Assembly (NCBI GenBank): GCA_017447865.1
Contig: JAFSMO010000110.1
Span: 1-64,000, forward strand
Length of the DNA: 64,000 nt
DNA from: Thermoguttaceae bacterium
GTDB lineage: Bacteria > Planctomycetota > Planctomycetia > Pirellulales > Thermoguttaceae
Direction of reading: 5' to 3'
This document shows positions 17,150 to 25,418 of this stretch, piece after piece (position 1 is the stretch's first letter; every line of letters begins with the position of its first letter). Both the position numbers and the translations under genes were made by a program. A model generated the notes under the pieces. The model searched no databases and was not told the DNA's origin. It worked only from the letters and a program-made list of their open reading frames with translations.

Positions 17150-18514
17150 TCACCAGTGAAACCCCAGCCCAGGCTCACAGAGCGCGCCGGTGCGGATCTG
17201 GCCGTTTGTGACCGCAAAAACGTCCGGGTAACTCGGAGCCAGTGCCGCGTTTGCCGCCGGGCAGTACTGACGGCCGTTTCCTTCGATCGCCTGAACGGCC
17301 GGAATGTGCGCCGCCAGCGACGCGCTGTGCAGGAACGACGCGCCAACGCACGTCAAATCCTGAACGCAAAGGAACATTTGGTACTTCTGCGCTGCCGCGC
17401 CCATCAGAAGCGCCTCATGCTCGCCCTTGCACGCTTTGAGCGCCACGCCGGAGTAGCCGCGCTCCAGACTCAGAAGCAACGCCTCGAAATCGGTCAGAGA
17501 CTCATCGATCACGACCGGCCGGATCTTCGCGGCCTCGAACATTTCGATGATCGGCTCGCGCGTCAGGTCACGATTCGTCGGCTGCTCGATATACTGCAGA
17601 CGCTCAATCGCACGCGGCGAACGCTCCTGCACAAGATGGAGCCAGTCGATGACGTACTGCTCGCCGTAGCATTTTTCGTTGAAATCGGCGGAATAGACCC
17701 AAGAGTCGCACCCACGCCGGGCCTGCGCCTCGGAAGCGACCGCCTCGACCGCCGCCATACGCGCAACGTCCGCCTCGAGATTTTCGCCGTTGAGCTTCAC
17801 TTTCAGATGCGTCAGCCCGTCCCTCTGGATCCACTCGCCCAAGGTTTCCGGCAGGCCGTCGTTCAACCTCTGCGGAATGTCCGCGTCGGTCAACGGATCC
17901 AGCCCCCCCACCAGGTGGTAAAGCGGGAGCCACTCTTTCGGCTTCGGGAGCGTGTACCGGTCGAGGTACTCACCGCGGAAATCGTCGTTCAGGTAGTGTG
18001 CCAGATCGTAGTTCATGAACTCCGGGCCCAGGAGCGCGCAGACGTCGGCGCCGTGGACTTTCCCGTAGGCGTCGAAGATCGCGGCCTCCAGTGGACTCGC
18101 GGCCACGAGCTGGGCCAGTTTCGGGAAGGCTTCGATTTCGGCCAGGCCTTTTTCACGCATAACCGAATCCGCGGTCGGAGCATAAAAATCGGAGATTCCG
18201 CGGCAGAGGTCCATCGGGTGGCCGATCTCCGTATACGAATTGGCGGCTTCCGTGATTTTGGTCCCGAAAGTCACCATGCAGTCGAGCGTCTGGTCGTTCG
18301 TCAGATTCGGGGAGATCCACGCCCAGGCGTTTCCCATGGTCATAGAACCGCAGCCGGTCCCCGTACGCCCGTCCCGGGTTTCCACTTCCGCCTTGACGTT
18401 CAGGACCGTGACGTCCGTCACGACGCGCCCGCCGAACTTCATCGGGGAGCGGTACGCGAAATGTTCCGTCCACGAGGTCAGCGACCTGATTTGAATGTCT
18501 GTATTCTTGCCCAC
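17150..18514 (-). CDS. Enolase-superfamily enzyme (mandelate racemase/muconate lactonizing type)
   Basis: A 454-residue cytosolic protein with the two-domain layout of the superfamily: an N-terminal capping domain (VTVLNVKAEVETRDG, TGCGSMTMGNAW) and a modified TIM barrel. The barrel shows LTHLKVKLNG (Lys-x-Lys, general base position), YSADFNEKCY (Asp ligand), LQYIEQPTNRD (Glu ligand), VVIDESLTD (Asp-Glu) and GVALKACKGE (second Lys). Members dehydrate or epimerise sugar acids and acid sugars. Start is GTG with GAGGGA upstream; its first codon lies 12 bases past the stop of the acidic-repeat gene. At 454 residues it is longer than the usual 350-400. Confidence 0.8.
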   Translation of the reverse strand: MGKNTDIQIRSLTSWTEHFAYRSPMKFGGRVVTDVTVLNVKAEVETRDGRTGTGCGSMTMGNAWAWISPNLTNDQTLDCMVTFGTKITEAANSYTEIGHPMDLCRGISDFYAPTADSVMREKGLAEIEAFPKLAQLVAASPLEAAIFDAYGKVHGADVCALLGPEFMNYDLAHYLNDDFRGEYLDRYTLPKPKEWLPLYHLVGGLDPLTDADIPQRLNDGLPETLGEWIQRDGLTHLKVKLNGENLEADVARMAAVEAVASEAQARRGCDSWVYSADFNEKCYGEQYVIDWLHLVQERSPRAIERLQYIEQPTNRDLTREPIIEMFEAAKIRPVVIDESLTDFEALLLSLERGYSGVALKACKGEHEALLMGAAAQKYQMFLCVQDLTCVGASFLHSASLAAHIPAVQAIEGNGRQYCPAANAALAPSYPDVFAVTNGQIRTGALCEPGLGFHW

Positions 18515-18526
18515 TTATTTATTCCC

Positions 18527-19090
18527 TCAGCTCGGGTACTTCGGATAGACGATCATGTCGTAGCTCATCCATTTGACCAGCATAAGAATCACACTGGCAA
18601 GCAGAATGAAAAACGCGAGCCAAATCATGACGACATACGGGGAGGTTCCGCCGAGTTTCCCGAAGAACGATTTCGGTTTTTCCGCCTGATCATCGGAATC
18701 GTCCTCGGAATCTTCATTTTCTTCTCCCGAGTATTCACTTTCGGGGGTTTCCGAATCCGCGCTCATTCCGTCGGGAAGAACATCCATCGCGTCCGCTCCA
18801 TACGGCACCGGATTTCCGTCTTCGTCAACGTACTCAACGCCTTCTTCGCCAGGAGTTTCTTCTTCGTACTCGTATTCGACCGGATTTCCGTCTTCGTCAA
18901 CGTACTCTACGGTTTCTTCGGCAGGAGCTTCCTCTTCGTACTCATACTCGACCGGATTCCCGTCCTCGTCAACGTACTCTATGGTTTCTTCGGCAGGAGC
19001 TTCCTCTTCGTACTCGTACTCGATCGGATTTCCATTTTCATCAACGTACTCGATCTCTTCTTCGTAATTTTCATTTTGTTCGTCTGCCAT
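18527..19090 (-). CDS. Small membrane protein with acidic EYVDEDGNP tandem repeats
   Basis: A 187-residue protein with no signal peptide. Residues 13-98 are three 24-residue acidic repeats plus a partial fourth (IEYVDENGNPIEYEYEEE type), followed by an acidic linker (DVLPDGMSADSETPESEYS). One C-terminal membrane helix is seen at about 150-172 (VVMIWLAFFILLASVILML), then a short tail ending PKYPS. This predicts a tail-anchored protein with a long cytoplasmic, strongly negative domain. Start is the second ATG (19090), with GGAG six bases upstream; the first ATG would be part of that RBS. It is first in an operon with the enolase-superfamily and DHHW genes. Function unknown; similar acidic repeats occur in Planctomycetota. 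Confidence 0.75.
   Translation of the reverse strand: MADEQNENYEEEIEYVDENGNPIEYEYEEEAPAEETIEYVDEDGNPVEYEYEEEAPAEETVEYVDEDGNPVEYEYEEETPGEEGVEYVDEDGNPVPYGADAMDVLPDGMSADSETPESEYSGEENEDSEDDSDDQAEKPKSFFGKLGGTSPYVVMIWLAFFILLASVILMLVKWMSYDMIVYPKYPS
18797..19054 (-). repeat. Coding tandem repeat, 72-base unit, three full copies and a partial one
   Basis: Three in-frame copies of a 24-codon unit (starting IEYVDE or VEYVDE) and a 14-codon partial copy. The middle copies are almost identical at the DNA level, which suggests recent duplication or gene conversion. Confidence 0.9.
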
Positions 19091-19145
19091 TGGAATCTCC
19101 ATTAGACTGAGCTTTCACAAAGTAATTTAAAATTTCCATTGGACT

Positions 19146-19175
19146 ATTATACCAGAAAACCCCGCCGAGTGCCAA
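19146..19175 (-). promoter_or_regulatory. Sigma-70 promoter of the acidic-repeat/enolase operon
   Basis: Minus strand TTGGCA (19175-19170), 18 bases, TATAAT (19151-19146), about 55 bases before the ATG at 19090. The rest of the 347-base divergent gap up to galE shows no gene. Confidence 0.65.
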
Positions 19176-19330
19176 GGGGTGGAGGCAAAATCCTGCAAAG
19201 TTTTGGAAATCCTACCGATTTTATTATTGGTTGTGACGATTATAACACAAATATCAATCTGAAACAAGATGGATTCCCGGTGTTTCCGGGTGGTTTCCGG
19301 GAAAAATCTGAAAAAAACCTCCTCCGGGTC

Positions 19331-19358
19331 TTGAACAAAACCGAAAAAAGAGTAAAAT
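19331..19358 (+). promoter_or_regulatory. Sigma-70 promoter of galE
   Basis: TTGAAC at 19331-19336, 16 bases, TAAAAT at 19353-19358, about 80 bases before the galE start. Confidence 0.6.
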
Positions 19359-19437
19359 AAAAGAAATCCGTGTTCAGAAAAGCACGGATTTAATGAAGTC
19401 TTAAAAGGTGAAACATCATTTCATTGGAGCTGAAACC

Positions 19438-20421
19438 ATGCAAGTACTCGTCACCGGCGGGGCCGGATACATTGGAAGCGTTACCGTTGAAAAACTCATC
19501 GAGGCCGGCTACGACGTCGTCGTGTTCGATAATTTATACCAGGGCCACCGCGGCGCCGTTCATCCCAAAGCGACTTTTGTCCTCGGCGATCTGGCGAAGA
19601 AGGACGAGATCAAAGCGGCTCTGGAAACGTACAAACCCGACGCGGTGATGCACTTCGCCGCCTATTCGCTGGTCGGTGAGTCGGTCGAAAACCCGTTCAA
19701 ATACATGGGCGAGAACGTTTCCAACGCCGCCAATCTGCTTTCGGCCATGCTGGAAACCGGCGTGAACAAATTCATCCTTTCGAGCACCGCGAACCTTTTC
19801 GACGATCCGGAGTCCATGCCGATCACCGAGAAAGAGCGCATCGTGCCGGGCAGCCCGTACGGCGAATCCAAGGCGATCATCGAGCGCTACCTGTACTGGC
19901 TTGACCGGATCAAGGACTTCCGCTACGTCGCGCTGCGCTACTTCAACGCCGCCGGGGCGAGTCTGGAACGCGGCGAGGACCACCATCCCGAGTGCCACCT
20001 GATCCCGCTCGTTCTGCAGGTCGCGCAGGGGAAACGGGCCGACATCAAAATCTTCGGTGACGATTACGACACGCCGGACGGAACGTGCATTCGCGACTAC
20101 ATCCACATTGCCGACCTGGCGCAGGCGCACATTCTGGCGCTTGAAAAACTCCTGAAAGGCGGCAAGAGCTGCAAGTATAATCTCGGGAACGGCCAGGGCT
20201 ATTCGGTGAAACAGGTCATCGAAACCGCCCGTGAAGTGACCGGGCATCCGATCCCCGCGCAGGTGACCCCGCGCCGTGCCGGCGACCCGGCCGTTTTGAT
20301 CGCCGGAAGCGAAACGATCCGCAAGGAACTCGGCTGGATCCCGCAGTACCCGGACCTCCGCTCGATCATCCAGAGCGCGTGGAACTGGCACGTGAAGCAC
20401 CCGAACGGATACGAAGATTAA
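19438..20421 (+). CDS. galE: UDP-glucose 4-epimerase
   Basis: A 327-residue extended short-chain dehydrogenase. The NAD-binding motif is VTGGAGYIGS near the N-terminus, the catalytic Ser-Thr lies in ILSSTANLFDD, and the Tyr-x-x-x-Lys motif is PYGESK. RYFNAAGAS, RDYIHIADLAQAH and the LGNGQGYSVKQVIE segment are classical GalE signatures. It interconverts UDP-glucose and UDP-galactose in the cytosol, for galactose use or for polysaccharide precursors. ATG at 19438 is preferred: GGAG lies 8 bases upstream, and the protein begins directly with MQVLVTGG; a GTG at 19408 in frame lacks a good RBS. Confidence 0.95.
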   Translation: MQVLVTGGAGYIGSVTVEKLIEAGYDVVVFDNLYQGHRGAVHPKATFVLGDLAKKDEIKAALETYKPDAVMHFAAYSLVGESVENPFKYMGENVSNAANLLSAMLETGVNKFILSSTANLFDDPESMPITEKERIVPGSPYGESKAIIERYLYWLDRIKDFRYVALRYFNAAGASLERGEDHHPECHLIPLVLQVAQGKRADIKIFGDDYDTPDGTCIRDYIHIADLAQAHILALEKLLKGGKSCKYNLGNGQGYSVKQVIETAREVTGHPIPAQVTPRRAGDPAVLIAGSETIRKELGWIPQYPDLRSIIQSAWNWHVKHPNGYED

Positions 20422-20423
20422 AA

Positions 20424-20510
20424 ATTAACGAATAATGAATAATGAATAACGAATAATGAAAAATCGCGAAAATTACTCATTATTCGTTATTCGTTATTCA
20501 TTTTTCATTT
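20424..20510. repeat. Inverted pair of seven-base-period repeat arms (heptad element 1)
   Basis: Left arm: ATAATGA, ATAATGA, ATAACGA, ATAATGA. Right arm: TCATTAT, TCGTTAT, TCGTTAT, TCATTTT. The inner 16 bases of the arms pair perfectly around a short TCGCGAAAATTAC centre. It fills the gap between galE and the next transporter gene and could fold as a long hairpin in RNA. Confidence 0.85.
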
Positions 20511-20514
20511 TGCC

Positions 20515-21438
20515 ATGCTAAAGACTCTTACTCGGCCGGCGATGATTTTCATTCCGTTCCTGCTTGGGCTTCTGTGCCCGCAAGCGCATGTGTTGAATGA
20601 GCCGCCGCTAAATTTTGTGCGCTGGTCGCTTTGCACGATGATCTTTCTGTCCTGCATTCAGCTCGATTTTCGGGACCTGAAGCCGCAGAAAGAGCACTGG
20701 TTCATTTTGACCGTGAATCTGCTGATGGGGATCGTCCCGTTCTTCGCGCTGAAGGCTTTGTACCCGCAAAATCCCGACTACGCGCTGGCGGCGTTTTTCG
20801 TCGGCATTACGCCAACGGCCACGGCCGCGCCGGTGGTCATTTCCTTTCTTCACGGCCGGCTCGGTTTCGCCCTGACCGGGTTCACGATCACGAACTGCTT
20901 CATCTCGCTGGCGCTCGTCGGCCTGCTCCCGATGGTGACCGGGACGTTCACGCTGGATTTCATCTGGCACGTGGTCCGGACTTTGCTGATCATCATCGCC
21001 TGCCCGTTCGCACTGGCGATCCTCGTGCGGAACCTCTGGCCCAAGGCTCGTGAGATCACCAAGCGGCTCAAAATGTTTTCGTTTTCGCTCTGGTCGTTCA
21101 CGCTTTTCGTCCTCGCGGCCACGGCCCGGCAGTACTTCATCGAGCATCCGCACATTTCGGCCCTGAGCGTCGCTCTGGTGGCGCTGATCTCCATCGTGAT
21201 CTGCGTCTTGAACTTTTTCATCGGGAGTTTTCTCTCGAAACGCCGGTACTGCCGCGAATGCAGCCAGCTGCTGGGCCAGAAAAACACAACGTTCTCACTT
21301 TACCTCGCGTTGACTTACGCCAACCCGTTCGTGGCGCTGGGCCCGATTTTCTACATTTTCTGGCACAACTGCTGGAACGCCTGGCAGCTGTACCGGTACG
21401 ACCTGCACCGGATGAAAAGAGCGCGAAACTCCCATTGA
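20515..21438 (+). CDS. BASS-family transporter (second copy type)
   Basis: A 307-residue integral membrane protein with about nine hydrophobic segments, related to bile acid:sodium symporters and arsenical-resistance-like permeases. Indicative stretches are CTMIFLSCIQLDFRDLK, FFVGITPTATAAPVVISF, the FTITNCFISLALVGLLP crossover helix and KNTTFSLYLALTYANPFVALG. The substrate is unknown. It differs in sequence from the transporter at 281-1315. The ATG at 20515 follows the heptad element directly and has no clear Shine-Dalgarno sequence. The biotin genes start 29 bases after its stop, so it could be co-transcribed with them and might move a pathway-related anion (weak inference). Confidence 0.75.
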   Translation: MLKTLTRPAMIFIPFLLGLLCPQAHVLNEPPLNFVRWSLCTMIFLSCIQLDFRDLKPQKEHWFILTVNLLMGIVPFFALKALYPQNPDYALAAFFVGITPTATAAPVVISFLHGRLGFALTGFTITNCFISLALVGLLPMVTGTFTLDFIWHVVRTLLIIIACPFALAILVRNLWPKAREITKRLKMFSFSLWSFTLFVLAATARQYFIEHPHISALSVALVALISIVICVLNFFIGSFLSKRRYCRECSQLLGQKNTTFSLYLALTYANPFVALGPIFYIFWHNCWNAWQLYRYDLHRMKRARNSH

Positions 21439-21467
21439 ATTCTCATCCTTTTTAACCGGAGATTCTG

Positions 21468-22439
21468 ATGAATATTTTAAAACTGGCAGACGAGATCATC
21501 GGCGGAAGACGCATCCATCGCGGTGAGGAGACCGGCTTCTTCATCACCGCCGACCTGAAAACCCTCTGCTCCGGCGCGGACCGGATCCGGAAGCATTTTT
21601 GCGGAAACCACGTCGATCTTTGCAGCATCATCAACGCCAAAAGCGGGAAATGCTCCGAAAACTGCCGTTTCTGCGCGCAGTCGGCCCATAATTGCACGGG
21701 CATTAGCGAGTACCCGTTTTTAGCCCCCGAAACCATCCTGAACGAGTGCCGGCACAACGAGGAGCGCGGCGTTCACCGCTTTTCGATCGTCACCGCGGGC
21801 CGTACGCTCAGCGCCGATGATTTTGAAAAAACGGTCGAAGCTTTCACCCTGCTCAGCCGCGAGACGAAGATGGAACTCTGCGGGTCCCTCGGCCTGCTCA
21901 CGGACGAACAGTTCCGCCGGCTCCGCGCGGCCGGAGTCAGCCGGTTCCACTGCAACATCGAGACGTCACGCCGCAATTTCCCGAACATCTGCACGACGCA
22001 CACGTACGACGACAAAATCGCGTGCCTGCGCCGCGCCAAAGCCGCCGGCTTCGAGCTTTGCTCCGGCGGGATCATCGGCATGGGCGAGACGTGGGAGGAC
22101 CGGATCGACATGGCGGTCAGTCTCGCGGAGCTTGGCGTCCGTTCCATCCCGATCAACACGCTGACGCCGATCAAGGGCACGCCGCTGGAAAACCTTCCGC
22201 GCCTGACCGAGGAGGAGGTTCTGCGCACCGTCGCGATCTTCCGGTTCATCGTCCCGGAGGCGGACATTCGCCTGGCGGCCGGTCGTAATTTCATGACGAA
22301 CTGCGGCGCGGAAGCGTTTCTTTCCGGCGCGAACTCGACGATCACCGGCGACATGCTCACGACCACGGGAAACGACATTCAGGGGGACGTGCGAATGCTT
22401 AAAAACCTCGGCTTTGAGGTGGAAAAGAAGGCCCCATGA
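21468..22439 (+). CDS. bioB: Biotin synthase
   Basis: A 323-residue radical SAM enzyme that inserts sulphur into dethiobiotin, the last step of biotin synthesis. The radical SAM cluster motif is CSENCRFCAQS at about residues 63-73, followed by the BioB-typical NASKSGKCSE-like context and later YDDKIACLRRAKAAGFELCSGGIIGMGE and PINTLTPIKGTPLE. The second-cluster residues of the family appear in CGSLGLL and CNIETS, and Arg in the RLAAGRNFM stretch. RBS CCGGAG precedes the ATG. Its stop overlaps the bioD start by four bases (ATGA), so bioB, bioD and bioA form a tight operon. Confidence 0.95.
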   Translation: MNILKLADEIIGGRRIHRGEETGFFITADLKTLCSGADRIRKHFCGNHVDLCSIINAKSGKCSENCRFCAQSAHNCTGISEYPFLAPETILNECRHNEERGVHRFSIVTAGRTLSADDFEKTVEAFTLLSRETKMELCGSLGLLTDEQFRRLRAAGVSRFHCNIETSRRNFPNICTTHTYDDKIACLRRAKAAGFELCSGGIIGMGETWEDRIDMAVSLAELGVRSIPINTLTPIKGTPLENLPRLTEEEVLRTVAIFRFIVPEADIRLAAGRNFMTNCGAEAFLSGANSTITGDMLTTTGNDIQGDVRMLKNLGFEVEKKAP

Positions 22440-23119
22440 GCAAAGGTTTATTCGTCACCGGCACGGGCACGGACGTCGGCAAAACCTTCATCGCGGGCCT
22501 GCTCCTGAAAAAACTCCACGAAAGCGGCTTCCGCTGCGCCTACTTCAAAGCGGCTATGAGCGGGAACGACCGCGCCCCAGACGGCGGCCTGATCCCCGGC
22601 GACGCGCGGCACGTCCGTGAGGTTTCGGGAATTTCCCAGCCGCTCGAGACGATGTGCCCGTTCGTTTACGAGACGGCGGTCTCCCCGCATCTCGCGGCCC
22701 GGCTGGAGGGGAACCCACTCGATCTGGAGACGGTAAAAAACGGCTTCGACCGCCTCGCGGAGCAGTACGACTACATCATCGCGGAAGGAAGCGGCGGGAT
22801 CGTTTGCCCGCTGCGTTACGACGAAAAGAAGGTTTTCCTGACGGACGTGATTTCGGCCCTGAAAATGCCGTGCCTGATCGTCGCCAACGCCGGGCTGGGA
22901 ACGATCAACAGCGTGGTCCTGACCGTCGAATACATGAAGGCCCGCGGCCTGGCGGTCAAGGGGCTGATCTTCAACCGCTTCCATCCGGGAGACGTCATGG
23001 AGGAGGACAATAAAATCATGTGCGAGGCGATGACCGGCGTCCCCGTCCTCGCCTGCGCGGAGGAAAACGCCACGGACCTGGACCTCGACGCCGATTTTCT
23101 GGCCGCCCTTTGTGAATAG
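22436..23119 (+). CDS. bioD: Dethiobiotin synthetase
   Basis: A 227-residue cytosolic ATPase that closes the ureido ring from diaminopelargonate, CO2 and ATP. The P-loop is GTGTDVGKTF at the N-terminus; the substrate lysine is in YFKAAMSG, the next block is ETAVSPHLAAR, and EGSGGIVCPL and VANAGLGTINSVVLT are family signatures. It overlaps bioB by four bases and ends 9 bases before bioA with an AGGAGAAAAGG RBS between. Confidence 0.93.
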   Translation: MSKGLFVTGTGTDVGKTFIAGLLLKKLHESGFRCAYFKAAMSGNDRAPDGGLIPGDARHVREVSGISQPLETMCPFVYETAVSPHLAARLEGNPLDLETVKNGFDRLAEQYDYIIAEGSGGIVCPLRYDEKKVFLTDVISALKMPCLIVANAGLGTINSVVLTVEYMKARGLAVKGLIFNRFHPGDVMEEDNKIMCEAMTGVPVLACAEENATDLDLDADFLAALCE

Positions 23120-23128
23120 GAGAAAAGG

Positions 23129-24331
23129 ATGATCTGGTACCCGTACGCCCAGATGAAAACGCTGGAACCGCCCATCAAAATCCGCTCGGCCCGGGGCGTT
23201 CATCTTTACACTGAGGACGGTCTGGACCTGATCGACTCGATCTCGTCGTGGTGGTGCGTCATTCACGGCTACAACCACCCGGAGATCAACCAGGCCATCA
23301 CCGAGCAGCTCGGCAAATTCGCCCACGTGATGCTTGGCGGCCTGACGCATGAACCCGTGCAAAAACTCTCCGAAAAACTGGCGGCGTGGCTTCCCGGGGA
23401 CCTCGACTACTGCTTTTTCTCCGACTCGGGCAGCGTCGCGGTCGAAGTCGCCCTGAAAATGGCGCAGCAGTTCAATTTCAACCGCGGGTCGGACCGGAAC
23501 GTCATCCTCGCACTTGAACACGCCTACCACGGCGACACGTTCAAGGCGATGGAGGTCGGCGACGACGAGGACTACCACTTCGCCTTCGGGAACGCCAACG
23601 AGAAAAAGCGCGGCGTGGTCCACATTCCGACCGAGATTTCCGCCCTTGAAGACGCTTTCGAACGGTACGGCCGGCAGTTGAGCTGCTTCATCGTCGAGCC
23701 CCTGCTCCAGGGCGCGGGCGGGATGCGCATGTACCACGTTTCGTTCCTCGAAAGGGCGCGGACCCTTTGCGACGAAAACGACGTTCTGCTCATCTTCGAC
23801 GAGGTGGCGACCGGCTTCGGAAGGACCGGAAACCGCTTCGTCGCCGACCTGGTTTTGCCCGACATTCTGGTCCTTGGGAAGGCACTGACCGGCGGCTACA
23901 TCGGCCACGCCGTCACCGTCGCGAATCAGCGGGTCTGGGACGGTTTCTGGAGCGATGATCCGACGCACGCGCTCATGCACGGCCCGACGTTTATGGGGAA
24001 CGCCCTCGCCTGCGCCGCGGCCCTGAAGTCGATCGAACTGTTCGAGAGGGGGAACTACCTCGAAAAGATCCGCCGGATCGAAGAGATCACGAAGCGCGAA
24101 ATGAGCGGTTTTACCTCGCTGGAAATCAAGGAAGTGCGCATCATGGGCGGCTGCGTCTGCGTCGAGGTCCACGACTCCCAAACCCTCCAGGGCTTCCGCC
24201 GGTTCGCGATGGAACGGGGCGTGCTGAGCCGGCCATTCCTGAAATACATGTACGCGATGGTCCCGTACATCATCGAAGAGCGGGAACTCGTGCAAGTGCT
24301 CGAGACGATGAAGGCGTGGTTTTGCCGCTAA
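23129..24331 (+). CDS. bioA: Adenosylmethionine-8-amino-7-oxononanoate aminotransferase
   Basis: A 400-residue PLP enzyme (class III aminotransferase) that makes 7,8-diaminopelargonate from KAPA. Features are IWYPYAQMKTLEPP at the start, SISSWWCVIHGYNHPEIN, the cofactor block DSGSVAVEVALKMA, HAYHGDTFKAMEVG, the Asp pair in LLIFDEVATGFGRTG, and the PLP lysine in LVLGKALTGGYIG at about residue 249. The cytosolic product passes to BioD. The last four bases overlap the end of the convergent RtcR-like gene, leaving no space for a separate terminator. bioF, bioC and bioH are not in the window. Confidence 0.93.
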   Translation: MIWYPYAQMKTLEPPIKIRSARGVHLYTEDGLDLIDSISSWWCVIHGYNHPEINQAITEQLGKFAHVMLGGLTHEPVQKLSEKLAAWLPGDLDYCFFSDSGSVAVEVALKMAQQFNFNRGSDRNVILALEHAYHGDTFKAMEVGDDEDYHFAFGNANEKKRGVVHIPTEISALEDAFERYGRQLSCFIVEPLLQGAGGMRMYHVSFLERARTLCDENDVLLIFDEVATGFGRTGNRFVADLVLPDILVLGKALTGGYIGHAVTVANQRVWDGFWSDDPTHALMHGPTFMGNALACAAALKSIELFERGNYLEKIRRIEEITKREMSGFTSLEIKEVRIMGGCVCVEVHDSQTLQGFRRFAMERGVLSRPFLKYMYAMVPYIIEERELVQVLETMKAWFCR

Positions 24332-25332
24332 CGCAGGGCTTCATCCGCCGCGGTCTGAATATCGTCCCAGCCGATGCCGAACTTTTTGAGGTATTTGCGG
24401 AGCCGGTCCGAGTCGTTCGTCGTGGTCTTTTCCAGTCGCGACGCGGAAAAAAGAATGCGGCCCGCTTCCGAGAAATTCTGGAGGTGACGGCAGACCCACA
24501 AAACGTCGGCGAGCTGGGAACGGTCGAAACGGTCCAGCGCGTCCCAGCGCTCTTTGCCAAGCACGTTTTGGGCGAAAGCCTGCGCCCCGCTCTCAAGATT
24601 TTCAGGGAAACGAATCACCGGCGGTTGACCCACCCAGCGCAGTTTCAGGCGAGTGACCTCCGCCGCGGCGATTTCCGGCGTGATCTTCCCGTCCGAAGAC
24701 TCCCGCAAAGCCAGCCCGGCCATGCGTGAGATGGACGCGCGCAGATCCCGGAAATTCCCGGTCCAAACCGCTTCGGGGGACTCCGCGAAACGCAGGAATT
24801 TTTGAAGGGCCGCTTCCTCAAAAACGGCCGGTTTTCCCGTTTTTTCGGACCAGAGATCCAGCTCCTGGCCGATCAGTTCGGGCAAATCTTCCGGACGCTG
24901 CGCCAGGGCGAGAATCCGAAAGGTCCAGACGCTCAGCGCCGCCTGAAGATCCGGCAGAAAAACGGGTTTTTCACCCGATGGATTTTCCGTCAGAGACGCC
25001 CAGACCTGCACGGCCGGATTTTCGTCCATAAAAGAAAGTACTTTTGCCTGGACTGAAGCTGAAAGGCACTCGATTCGTCGCAGAAAAAGGACTTTTTTCT
25101 TCTTTTGTTTTTCAGACTTCTTTTCAGAAAATTTTTCAAAAGAAGGATCGGCCGAGCAGTCGATTTCAAAGAGAAGGCCCTTTTCCCCTCCCAATTTCCT
25201 CGCGAGCGTGCTCTTCCCTGCTCCGGCCGGGCCGAGGAGCAAAATCGGGTCAAGCGTTTCCCGGGCCGCAAACTCCAAAAGCCGCAGCGTTTCGAGAAAT
25301 TCGGGCTGGCGCGTCACGAAATCAGTTTTCAT
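24328..25332 (-). CDS. Degenerate RtcR-like AAA+ protein with Fis-type C-terminus
   Basis: A 334-residue protein whose C-terminal half closely resembles the sigma-54 activator RtcR: WTGNFRDLRASISRMAGLA, then DRFDRSQLADVLWVCR, FSEAGRILFSASR and NDSDRLRKYLKKFGI, the helix-turn-helix end of that family. The N-terminal CARF-like sensor of RtcR is absent; the AAA domain starts almost at once. Walker A is intact (GPAGAGKS, residues 34-41), but the Walker B Asp-Glu is replaced by Arg-Arg (VLFLRRIE, 85-86), the GAFTGA loop that contacts sigma-54 is missing and replaced by a Lys/Glu-rich linker, and the FREDLYAR arginine-finger region reads as LPDLQAAL. It is therefore unlikely to activate sigma-54; a DNA-binding or scaffold role is an inference. 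ATG 25332 has GAGG six bases upstream. Confidence 0.75.
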   Translation of the reverse strand: MKTDFVTRQPEFLETLRLLEFAARETLDPILLLGPAGAGKSTLARKLGGEKGLLFEIDCSADPSFEKFSEKKSEKQKKKKVLFLRRIECLSASVQAKVLSFMDENPAVQVWASLTENPSGEKPVFLPDLQAALSVWTFRILALAQRPEDLPELIGQELDLWSEKTGKPAVFEEAALQKFLRFAESPEAVWTGNFRDLRASISRMAGLALRESSDGKITPEIAAAEVTRLKLRWVGQPPVIRFPENLESGAQAFAQNVLGKERWDALDRFDRSQLADVLWVCRHLQNFSEAGRILFSASRLEKTTTNDSDRLRKYLKKFGIGWDDIQTAADEALR

Positions 25333-25345
25333 TCCAGACCTCACG

Positions 25346-25411
25346 GAATTAATGAATTATGAATTACGAATCGGGCCTTCAATTCATAATTCATAATTCA
25401 AAATTCCTAAT
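25346..25411. repeat. Inverted heptad element 2
   Basis: Left units GAATTAA, TGAATTA, TGAATTA, CGAAT and right units ATTCATA, ATTCATA, ATTCAAA, ATTCCTA around a GGGCC centre. Thirteen bases of the arms pair. It fills the gap between the isomerase and the RtcR-like gene. Confidence 0.8.
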
Positions 25412-25418
25412 TAAAAAA

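Noticed and set aside
18797..19054. Repeats suggestive of a CRISPR array
   Set aside because: The 72-base units are in frame, contain no spacers and encode the acidic protein repeats.
19139..19360. 73-codon frame between the acidic-repeat gene and galE
   Set aside because: No RBS, no recognisable features, and it overlaps the two divergent promoters.
20424..20510. Short repeats that could be a CRISPR leader or array
   Set aside because: Units are seven bases, contiguous and without spacers; no cas genes are present.
24328..25332. Functional sigma-54-dependent activator
   Set aside because: GAFTGA, Walker B acids and the arginine finger region are absent, so standard activation of sigma-54 is not supported.
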